Below are positions 34,541-43,294 of a DNA stretch of 64,000 bases, in pieces; within the stretch, counting starts at the first letter, position 1, and every line of letters begins with the position of its first letter. The notes below the pieces were generated by a model. It was not told the origin of the DNA, ran no database searches, and saw nothing but the letters and a program-made list of their open reading frames with translations. Both the position numbers and the translations under genes were made by a program. The DNA lies in NCBI GenBank assembly GCA_001692895.1, contig KV748198.1:1152367-1216366 (forward strand), in the 5' to 3' direction. The DNA is from Cenococcum geophilum 1.58 (Eukaryota; Ascomycota; Dothideomycetes; Gloniales; Gloniaceae).

Positions 34541-34895
34541 AGGGAAAGAGAATAAGTATGTTGTCATGACCATAGAAGCGGCTGTTGTCTTGAATTATTT
34601 ACCCAGAAATGCCAACCATCAAGCAAAAACACTTCAACTCCAAACGCCCTAAGACGCACAACGTCCAGATTCAAGAATCATGAACGGCCCTTTCAGCAAA
34701 AAGAAAAAGAAAAAAGAAAAAACCAAACTCAAACAATCGTCCAGTACTGCTGCAGTATGTCGTTTACAAAGTCCAGTCCTGGATTCGTTCGGAGTCGACC
34801 CGCGCCGGTTATGCACTAAGCCTTGTTATTCTCTGCCATTAAGCAATCAGCCTGCTATCGGCCTGGGGATACAATAAAAGCCTTTTTTTGTTAAC
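34541..34895. other. Intergenic, no gene recognised
   Basis: Normal composition. A 65-codon plus-strand ORF (34680-34877) starts with a poly-lysine A-rich run and is unlikely to be real. The 3' UTR of island gene 2 lies at the right end. Confidence 0.4.
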
Positions 34896-35384
34896 TCACA
34901 ATAACGAGAGTGTTAAGTCGCCTCGGATACTCGCTTTGAGCTCAATCTCGACCTCGAGATTAGCTTCCAGCTTCAGCTTCAGTCCTTCCTGATCATCCAA
35001 CGTGCCCTTCTTCGCCTGCTGCGGGTCCATCCGATACGGCTGATTCGGATCGGTGCCGCGCATGGGGATCTCGCCTCGCAGCGCTCGAGCCTTGGTGACG
35101 GGGCCGTCCATGGAGGTGCTGTCGGGCCCGATGCGCTCAAATGCCTGCATGGAATTGAGCTCGTTGTTGGCGTCAGCCTCCTCGAGAGCTTCCAGGCTGG
35201 CTGTCTTCATGTATTTGCCCTCCTCGATGCCCTTGAGAATGCGTCGCCGGCGGTCGCGGCGAGACTGCGAGCGGGACCGGTTTGACTGGAGGCCGGCTTC
35301 GCGTCGTGCTTGCTTTTTGGCATTCACCAGCTTCTCCTGCTGCATCACGGTGCGAGCCTGAGGCTCTGAATCGGATTGGGCCAT
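34896..35384 (-). CDS. Island gene 2: basic, probably disordered protein with conserved C-terminal 'GDLTLSLL' module
   Basis: 162 aa, no intron needed; ATG at 35382-35384 in a good context (CAACATGGCC). Residues 1-60 are highly charged with an R/S/Q stretch (RSRSQSRRDRRRRILKGIEE). The middle (60-130) has a helix-like acidic part (MKTASLEALEEADANNELNS) and a G/P-rich part. The last 28 residues (LKLKLEANLEVEIELKASIR, then GDLTLSLL) alternate hydrophobic and charged residues and match genes 1 and 3. No signal peptide or membrane segment. Function unknown; the basic stretch could bind nucleic acid or be a nuclear signal. It is the middle member of three head-to-tail minus-strand genes. Confidence 0.8.
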   Translation of the reverse strand: MAQSDSEPQARTVMQQEKLVNAKKQARREAGLQSNRSRSQSRRDRRRRILKGIEEGKYMKTASLEALEEADANNELNSMQAFERIGPDSTSMDGPVTKARALRGEIPMRGTDPNQPYRMDPQQAKKGTLDDQEGLKLKLEANLEVEIELKASIRGDLTLSLL

Positions 35385-36329
35385 GTTGACGGTAGCGAGA
35401 TGAGAAGATGAGAAGGTGAGGGTGGTGGTGAATCAAAGGTATAGTATTGGAATTAAGAGATGAGGGGTTATAGAAGATGGGCAATAGGGTCTATGGCGAG
35501 GGAAAGAAGTGATGGTGAGGGTGGATGAGAGATGAGTACTGGGAGTTTGAAGGAGAACATGGACAAAGAAGGGGAGAGCACCAAGGCCAGGGTCATGTTG
35601 GGCCGGCGAGTACGAAAAACAAGATTGATGGACGAGATGGATTGGTGGACTAGGGGGTGGTGGCCCGCTGCAGGTTGGATGCATGCGGGCGCTGGGAGCA
35701 GGCCGTATCGGGATATACACGAGCACGCGAAACTTGGATCGTCGATTATTGACGTCACAGGCTAAGGATTACGACTGACGTCTGGCGATGCTAAACCCTG
35801 GGGACAAGGAGGCGTCAAGAACGGCCAGCTCGACACCAAAAGAGGCAACGATTTTTGTGGAGAACTGTCGACGACCGCGGTAAATTTTACACAACTTACG
35901 TCAACAAGAGATCATGCTCCGGTCTTGCTGCATCTAGGCGAAGGCGAAGCTGTCCGAGCTCCCATGGCCGCTGCTGTCCCAGCCCCGCAGGAAAGAACCT
36001 CCCGCAACATTTTCCCAATTATTATTTTTACAACTCAGGACACATTGCCATTTTCACAGAGTACACCGCGATTGGCTCTTTTGAGATGCTGGATAGCTTT
36101 TATATGCACATAATGCTGCAGAGGTAATAATAATAATAACAATAACACTAAGGGAATCCAAACGCCGTCCCAACACTATAGATCCAATGTGATTAACCCT
36201 GACATCACCGAACAATAAATTTGACCGCGCCATCCTGAAAGCTGCGTTGGATATAAAAGCTCGTCGCCGGTGGTAGTTTAGTTGCTAATCGAGGTCAGCC
36301 TGTTTCATCTGAGGCTCAATTTGCTGCAC
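35385..36329. other. Intergenic between island genes 2 and 3
   Basis: Contains the 5' region of gene 2 (with repeated AGGTGAGGGTGGTGG-like purine-rich words on the plus strand), small overlapping ORFs on both strands judged to be chance (35433-35765 minus/plus, 35855-36127 plus), a TAATAATAATAATAACAATA run near 36126, and a plus-strand TATA-like ATATAAAAG at about 36249. Nothing recognised as a gene. Confidence 0.4.
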
Positions 36330-37037
36330 TTACAGTAAGCCCAACGTGAGATCACCATGAATCTTAGCCTTCAGCTGGATTTCAATGTCCAGGTTGAGCT
36401 CCAGCCTCAGCCTCAGCTGCTCGCTCTTGTCTTTACCGTCATCCTCCTGCTTCCCGCCGCTAGTCAGGCCGCCCAGGGCCTGTCCTGCCGTGTTGCCGAC
36501 CGAGTTGACGGCGTTGCCCGCCGTGTTCTGTACCATGTTGCCAGCACCGTTGACGAGATCTCCGCCGGGAACGTTCTCGGTGATGCCGTCAAGAGGACCT
36601 CCGCCTCTCTTCGCCGCCCTCTGGCGCTGGCGGTTGCGTCGGCCGCCGGTCGCGGACACATCGGACCGTGTGGCGGACTCAGCATCACTGTAATCGGGAC
36701 CGCCTTTTCGGCCACGGCCGCGGGACTGACGGCGTCGGGACACGGCTTTCTTAAGCAGGGGTTCTGGTTCGAGATCAGAGGACTCGGCGTCGCCATGAAC
36801 TCCTGCGTTGCCAATGGCTTCAGCCTCGCCTTCACTCTCAACCTCGGGAGTGGGTTCGGGTGTGGGTTGTTGTTGCGGCTTCTTGTTGCCCAACTTCTTT
36901 GGGGTCTTTTTCTCGGTGGTTTTCTTACTCGAACTCTGGGAATTGAGACTCCCGCTTCCTCCAATGGATGCGCTACCTGAGGCTTGACCCTCGGCTCCTA
37001 GCGAAGACTGCCGCTCCTCAATCGTCTTGTCGGCCAT
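36330..37037 (-). CDS. Island gene 3: low-complexity protein with conserved C-terminal 'GDLTLGLL' module
   Basis: 235 aa, single exon; ATG at 37035-37037 in context AAACATGGCC. Domains by eye: S/G/Q-rich N-terminus (1-40); lysine-rich KKTTEKKTPKKLGNKK (39-54); P/E-rich acidic part (55-95); basic SRRRQSRGRGRK (about 100-111) and NRQRQRAAKR (135-144); a G/N/V-rich part with four spaced GN motifs (GNMVQNTAGNAVNSVGNTAG, about 166-185); then the 28-residue end LRLRLELNLDIEIQLKAKIH plus GDLTLGLL. No membrane segment or signal peptide. Mostly disordered by composition. Paralogue of genes 1 and 2 by its C-terminus. Function unknown. Opposite-strand ORFs over it (up to 207 codons) are shadows. Confidence 0.85.
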   Translation of the reverse strand: MADKTIEERQSSLGAEGQASGSASIGGSGSLNSQSSSKKTTEKKTPKKLGNKKPQQQPTPEPTPEVESEGEAEAIGNAGVHGDAESSDLEPEPLLKKAVSRRRQSRGRGRKGGPDYSDAESATRSDVSATGGRRNRQRQRAAKRGGGPLDGITENVPGGDLVNGAGNMVQNTAGNAVNSVGNTAGQALGGLTSGGKQEDDGKDKSEQLRLRLELNLDIEIQLKAKIHGDLTLGLL

Positions 37038-37886
37038 GTTTGCTGATAACGCGGATGATGGATGTGACGAGATAATGTAATTAGATGAGAGTGCGAAGTG
37101 CGAAAATGCTAGAATATGAAGAGCGTGAAAAGTGTGAGTGTGGGATTATGGCGAATTGGATTGGAAAAGTACAGGAGTAAGAAGAGCAGTGTGTAAAGAG
37201 AAAAGTGCTTGAGAACAGGAACCGGTTTGAAGTTGAGAGACCTTGACATCCTGGCGAGTTGCAAGCCACCCGACCCTGCAGTCTGACGCAACTTCTCCAT
37301 GTTGCACCCCACGAAAGCGGCCTACCACTGGGTGCACGGCATCGCCATAAAACCTCGCAAAACCTTGCAAAACCTGTCCGCCATCCTGGTCACAACGCTT
37401 GTTCGGAACACCGCGAAATGCTGCCGCCGATCGTGCGCCGTGCGCCTACAGATCCCAATGCCAACTTGAAGGCCTTGCTCGTGCCCGTTTTACGCAGCTC
37501 ACACGCCTCCGTCACTGGTGTTTCGAACATGGTGCATCTTCGATTTCATGGAATGCTGTCTCGTGCGGATCCGGCTAGCCTTAGAATTACTCTTTTTGTA
37601 GGCAGTGGTGATGTAAACGGCCAGATGCAGGTCAGATGCAGGCCAGACGCACGGCTCTGCCAGAGATCAATGTTCATGACTGTAGTGGCGGGGGAATTGG
37701 CTGTCTGTGTGTTTGACAACCAAGTTTGCATGGTAACGTCGCAACGCTTGGCCGGACATATCTTTTTATTGTGAGGTGCGAGATACACGCGGTCAAATCT
37801 TATCTCGCCACGAAGAAGCTGTCATGTCACTCATGTGAAAATTAGAGTGAACCGGAGGAGAAGATCGAAGGACAACACGGTAGTGC
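37038..37886. other. Right part of the island: 5' region of gene 3 and an uncertain ORF
   Basis: A plus-strand frame open at 37259-37774 starts with TTG and has no recognised domain. It includes a small tandem duplication (CAGATGCAGGTCAGATGCAG near 37622). I do not call it a gene. Composition stays normal to about 37886, where the transposase remnant begins abruptly. Confidence 0.4.
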
Positions 37887-38039
37887 GTACGGCTCGCCCT
37901 AAATATTAAGGTTTAACCACAGCTTATAAATTGTCTTCTTAGACACCTTTACTGCCTCTGCAATAGCTGCTATACTTTTATTAGCTTTAACACAAAGCCT
38001 AATTCTATAAACAACTTTATCTAGAAGGCGGCGGCCCAT
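37887..38039 (-). pseudogene. Truncated Tc1/mariner-like transposase, N-terminal helix-turn-helix
   Basis: The minus-strand ATG at 38037-38039 starts MGRRLLDKVVYRIRLCVKAN, followed by KSIAAIAEAVKVSKKTIYKL, an HTH typical of Tc1/mariner transposase N-termini (recognition-helix word KVSKKTIYKLW). A TAG at 37899-37901 interrupts it, and the rest of the transposase is missing at the island border. The upstream non-coding end (38040-38170) keeps CA/TG and may hold a terminal repeat, but its limit is not visible. Confidence 0.65.
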
Positions 38040-38488
38040 AATTACGACGATTGTGGTGGTAAATTGAAATCATACTCCCTCCGCAAATTTTTGGTGAGGT
38101 ACGATGTAATTTTTTCGGCTTGGCGAATTTTTACCGATATTTCGTAAACGACTATAAGCAGACCCCAATTTTCGGCTGCAACAACGTGCTCAAAATTTTT
38201 TTTCCTAATAACAACCGTAAATAAGTTATAGGGTTAGTCTTTTAACTTTATAGGCGTTAATTTATAGATACCGGTTTTTACATACGGTTAGCTCTATATT
38301 GTACTATCTCGGATTACTACCATAAAGAGTATTTCGGTACTACTTCTCCTAAATTAAATAAAAACGGACAATATTATATATCTAGAAGTTTTGCTCATAT
38401 AATAAGGTATATTATTTTATTATATATTATTCTTAATTCTTAATTAACGTCTAATATAGTTCTAATTAAGGTCTATATAGACTACTGC
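38040..38488. other. Transition from island to RIP-degraded DNA
   Basis: 38040-38200 is the 5' non-coding part next to the transposase start. From 38200 on CA/TG are lost. Bases 38440-38488 repeat the ATTCTTAATTAACGTCTAAT word found before the LTR at 14238. No gene seen. Confidence 0.45.
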
Positions 38489-38701
38489 GATTAGCGACTT
38501 AGTTAATTGAGGTATAAGCACGGTATAAGGGATACGTAAGCCTATATAATTGGATTGTCTATAAACAAGGATCTAAAGCTAAGGAAAAGGAAAGGGGAGG
38601 ATACGTAGTGCCGCTCGAGGTTTTATATAACCTTGCGTTACGTAATTATAATTTATAATAATTTATAGCAATTTACCTAGTAACTTACTAGTACTATAAT
38701 A
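38489..38701 (-). repeat. 3' LTR of gypsy element C (family 1)
   Basis: 213 bp, colinear with the LTRs of A, B and F, followed by a pyrimidine-rich stretch (reverse polypurine tract) at 38702. Confidence 0.75.
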
Positions 38702-39500
38702 TTACCCCCCCTTTAGAAAGCCTACCTTTAGGCTTTATAGTCTATATTATATATATAAGGCGTTTTTATCTTTATACTCTTCTAGTAGCTTATTATCTTT
38801 ATTATACTAGCATTCTATCTATTTATTAAGGTATTCTAGCGGTCTAGGTTTATTAGGGTAACGGTTATAGAACTTTTAGAGCTTATAGGGACTACCTATA
38901 AAGTTCTATATAGGGTACTAAGTGGGGTCTAAGTTATATACTTTCCAACTAATATAATACTTTAGTGTTCCCCTTATAAGTTTATAAGCTAGTATTTTTT
39001 TAATTTTCTATTTATTATTACTATTAACTTAAATTAGTCAGGGCGGTTTATTCTTTTATTTAGGTAGTAGGTTATTTATAGCTTTCTATAGCTTATCTAG
39101 TAAGAAAATAGGGTAAACCTTAATTAAATCTAGAAGCTTTACTTTATATAAGTTACCTATCTTTTTAAGGACCTTATATAGTCCTACTATTTAATAGTCT
39201 AGCTTATAGCTAAGCTATTCCGTTTTCTAGTTCTTTATTATAACCTAGACTATATTACCTATAGTAAAGTTAGGTTCGCGCCTATACTTATTTACCTACT
39301 ATTCTATTAATTTTTAGGCCTTTTCTAGATTTATATAGGTTACCGTCTAGGCTTTTTTTAAGCGCTTAGCGTACTACTAGGCTTCCTTATAAGATAGTTT
39401 CTTACGTACAGTTTGTGGTTCTTCTAGCCTATCCTAGTTAAAGCTTATTTAGGGTAAATACCCTATTTCTAGCTAGATAGGTATAAATCCCGTAGAGTTA

Positions 39501-39642
39501 TCCCTTGCAGCGTCAATTTAGGTCCTTAGGTTATCGATAAGAACCAACCAATTAGATTGGCTGAATTTAGTGCCCGTACTTAGAAATATTGTGGTGTTCC
39601 CGCATGGACTACGTACTTTAAGGACCCTGACGTTGCAAGGGA
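39501..39642. mobile_element. MITE-1, 142 bp, TA-flanked, not RIP-mutated
   Basis: Terminal inverted repeats TCCCTTGCAGCGTCA / TGACGTTGCAAGGGA (one mismatch), flanked by TA on both sides (39499-39500, 39643-39644). It retains CA/TG within RIP-degraded gypsy C. Termini match MITE-2 at 51401. The TA target suggests mobilisation by a Tc1/mariner-type transposase (inference). No coding capacity. Confidence 0.8.
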
Positions 39643-39870
39643 TAGGGTAGGGTTACTTAGGTATAGTCTATTAGGAGTAGTAGTTTACCCTAGTTATTCT
39701 AAAAGTAGTTAATAAAGGGCCGAAGTCTCTAGTCTAAGTATTAATTTATAATCTCCGTCTAACCATTTATTTAGGGGTAGTATATTATAGAAAGCTTTAG
39801 CCTAATCTCTAGAATTTAGGTAAACTTATTCTAGAAGGCTAGTAATATCCTTTATCTTTTCGCGGTACTC

Positions 39871-40063
39871 TATTATGGAACCCTACTATAGGGGCCTCTA
39901 TAGGAGAGCCCCGTGCTCTTATATACACCTTACGTATAGCTTATATTAGCTACGCGTAGGTATATTACCTCCTTACGCCCTTAACCCTTATAATTAATCG
40001 CGTAACGTTTTATAGACTCCTTGAATATATACGCTTTATAGCCACTGCCCACGTCCTATAATA
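39871..40063 (+). repeat. 5' LTR of gypsy element H (family 2)
   Basis: About 193 bp from TATTATGGAACC to CGTCCTATAATA, matching the reverse complement of the LTR of element D (53519-53723) after RIP-type transitions. Confidence 0.7.
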
Positions 40064-43045
40064 TTACGTTACGCCTTTTTACTACTAATACTTAGCCTAT
40101 AACTAATTCTACGTCTTTATAATACTATAGGCGCTGCTAAAAGCAGTATGTCTATAAATTACCTTACTTTATACTTCTAAGGAACCTATAATAGTAAGAC
40201 GATATTTCTTACTAGCTACTATATTAAACCCAAAGAATAATCTAATACCTATACTTAACCTACAACGCCAATTAATCCTAGGAGAATTTAATTTATTAGC
40301 CCTAGCCTTAACCCCTAAGGAGATAAACACCAATAATATCTTATTCTTTAATAACTATATAACTATAAACAAGTAAATAAAAGAGCTACTATTTATTAAA
40401 ATCGAAATATAAGACGCTAAGATATTTATAAAAATAGTAGTACGAGAACCTAATAAATACTATCGCCTTATATAGAACTACTACCTAAAGCTTATATAAA
40501 CTAAGATGCGTACTACCTAAGATTATAATATTATCTAAGACCTATAAGCTCGTAAGGCGCTCGCCAATAACATATATTAAGAAACTAAAGATAACCTCCA
40601 CGTGTTTAAACGCGACGTCTAATAGTTAAAGAAGGCTAAGATTACACTAATTACTATAATTACTAAAAAAGAAGGCATAATTAAATACCTATAATCTTAG
40701 CTTAATAAGTATATTTATAACAACGCTAGATACCCTTTTACTGTATATAACGCCATCTAAGTCTTTACACCCCTAGTAACTTTACCTACTTAACGCTTAA
40801 TAAAGGGTTAGCGCTAAGTAGCTTTATTTAATAGGAACCCCTACTAAAGCAGCGATAATAAAAGCTATAATAATTAGACCTAAGCTGCTATTATAAGGTT
40901 TAATATATACTACCTTAATCCCCTAGTCTTTTAGGGAGACTGCAAGGAATATAGCTACTAAAAGATATAAATCCGTAAGAAACTAATTTAAAGCGCCTAC
41001 CTTTTTCCTACGGAAAATACTAAGATTAGCTATATTATTGGGCGAATAAAGGGTATACTATTTAATAGACTCTTCGCCTAATAGAAAACTAGTAGCCCCT
41101 AAAAGTAGTAGTCTTACTAAAAAGTCCTTAATAATCTTAACCTAATATACTGCGACTATAACCTATTAGCTACTAACTAAGCTAAACTACATACCCTAAA
41201 GATAAGCCCTACTAAATTATTTAATAAGTTCTATGTTAAATTCTAGGAATATACTAGAGCCCTTACCTAAGACAATACTAAAGGCTAGGGAGATCTCCTT
41301 AAAAAAGTTACTTATCGCCTTAGTTATATAGCCGCTAGCTATAACTACAATAATATTTATAATATAGTAGTAGCCCTACGGAAGATTAAATAATAACTAA
41401 ATTAGATTGTTACTGCTAACCCTTACTTAAAGACCTCCCTATAGAAGCCCTCTGGACCTATTAAACCTATATATACTAAGACACTAACATTTACTACCTT
41501 AAATACCACTAGAGCTAATATTAACCTCTTTATACTAATCTTTCCATAAAAACTCCTAAATAGAGAGTATAAGCTACTCCGGAAACTAGGACGCTACTAT
41601 AAATACCGTTAAAAAGGCTATTATTATAATAACCTAAACTACCTAATAGCTAGGTTTAGTAGCCGCCGCCTAATACCTAACTTAATACCTTAAATACTAA
41701 ATATATTACTATATACCACTACCATATAAAATAAGGACGTAGTAATAGTAGTAAAGTTAGATACGGAGGTAGAAAACGCTAAGTCCTAGCCCTAAGTTAT
41801 AGGTTAGGACGTTCTAATAACGGAGGGATTTATATATTGACTTGCTTAATAGATAACTTAGTAAAAATAAATAAACGGAAATAGATAGTTTTACCTATAA
41901 TAGGAACTACTGCTAAAAAATAATATAAAAGCCGTTCTATAATTAACTATAAAGCTATTAATAAATTTATAGATACCTAATTTATGTGTACTTATAACCT
42001 ACCTACCTTACCCCTTACTAAAGCCCGCGCCCTATAACTCGCTAACAGTAGTTATACTGCATAAAAGATTACCTATATAGTATAACTCTACTTAGATATA
42101 AATAGGCACTAAAAAGAACTTTAGGCCTATATTATACTACTTATTAATTACCCTATTATCCTTAAAATAAACTAGCTTAAATAATATAACCCCACTATTA
42201 ACTAGAAGAAGAAGGAAGTAACCTTTAACTCTAAATACTATAGAGAGACTTGCCTAGGGTATAGCCTAGCTGCCTTTATTTACTCCCTAGGATATTAACC
42301 TAAGGAATCCCTTATTATCCTACCTATAACTAACTGCCACTATATAAGCGCCCCGGCCTTCTACTATATAGCATATAAGAAAGGCTAGACCGCTACTATA
42401 GCTTCCTAATTATAACTATATAAGCTTAATAAAGAATAAAACTACGTCCTTTATAGTAATAGAATAAATATAGTTAACCTTTTAGAAAATAATTCCCTTA
42501 TAGAACTTTACGGACTTTTACCTTTAGACTTTAAGAAGTTTATAAAGCTTAAAAAAGGACTTACTAATAAAGAACTCCGTAAGCTCCTCCTTAAGAGGTA
42601 CTATAACTTTACCAATATATGCTTATAAAAGGGCGTAGATATACTCCCCCTATATTAACCTAATAACTATGCCATTAATATTAAGTAAGAAAAAATGCCA
42701 CCTTATAAGAGACTCTACTTAATATTAAAAGACAAACTTCTAGTTATAAAAAAGTATATTAATAAGCACCATAATAAAGGATTTATTTATCCTAGTATAT
42801 TACTAGTAGCCGCCCCTATCCTTCTCGCTAAAAAGCTAAAAGGANGTATTTAATTCTACGTTAACTATAGAGGACTTAACGCTATTATAATGAAAAACTG
42901 ATACCTAGTACCGCTTATACGTAAGACCCTTAAGCGGCTTAGTTAAGCCAAAATCTATACTAAGCTTAATATTATCGCCGCCTTTAACCATCTTTAAATA
43001 TAGGAAGGTAATAAATGGAAAACTATTATATAAAACCTAAGTAGA
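39871..43045 (+). mobile_element. Gypsy element H (family 2, plus strand), 5' half
   Basis: LTR, gag (about 40.1-41.8 kb), protease region (about 41.85-42.1 kb) and the first part of RT (about 42.68-43.03 kb), where the sequence breaks off at the start of element I. Gag ends in a zinc-knuckle-like stretch near 41.59 kb in which cysteines appear as tyrosine/arginine (TG-to-TA changes). RT shows KGFIYPSI..., K-x-x-x-G-x-x-F and NYRGLNAIIMKN segments with RIP changes. Family 2 also comprises D and G. One N at 42845. Confidence 0.75.
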
Positions 43046-43294
43046 TAGTTATATAACCGCAAGGTATGGGCGACCCTAGGGCAACCTAGAGGTGACTCGC
43101 CTATGAGGCACGTGCTCTATACATGCCTAAGGAAAACCCTTCCTACCTCGCATACAGACTCCTCCTTTTCCCTTAAGGATTCGTCTCTGTCTATACAATA
43201 TACCCTATTATTCTATTATTAGACTCCCTATTTACATCCTTACCTTATATTTAAATCCTTACTAATCCCCTTAGTCGGTTTAATTTTTCTATAA
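43046..43294 (+). repeat. Probable 5' LTR of gypsy element I (family 3)
   Basis: Normal CA/TG content here contrasts with both sides. It starts near TAGTTATATAACCGC, where RT of H stops, and ends near TTCTATAATA. No second copy is in the window, so both borders are approximate. Confidence 0.4.

Larger units (their letters stand above)
38489..39870 (-). mobile_element. Gypsy element C fragment (family 1, minus): LTR and integrase end
   Basis: After the LTR comes the family-1 integrase C-terminal part, colinear with 4970-5905 of element B. A MITE sits at 39501-39642. Near 39838 the sequence jumps from the point equivalent to B 5905 to that equivalent to about B 6372, sharing AGGCTA at the joint, so about 460 bp are deleted by what looks like microhomology. 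The element is cut at 39871 by element H; its 5' part was not found. Confidence 0.75.

Noticed and set aside
35053..35361. 102-codon plus-strand ORF over island gene 2
   Set aside because: Antisense shadow of the arginine/serine-rich sense frame; no independent support.
35433..35765. Overlapping small ORFs upstream of island gene 2
   Set aside because: Three frames overlap on both strands with low-complexity compositions; probably UTR/promoter sequence.
36385..36964. Other ORFs over island gene 3 (plus 102 codons, minus 166 codons in another frame)
   Set aside because: Shadows of the GC-rich gene 3 frame, which alone carries the shared C-terminal module.
37259..37774. 171-codon plus-strand open frame
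   Set aside because: No ATG at its start, no recognised domain, and overlaps the 5' region of gene 3; left as uncertain rather than called.
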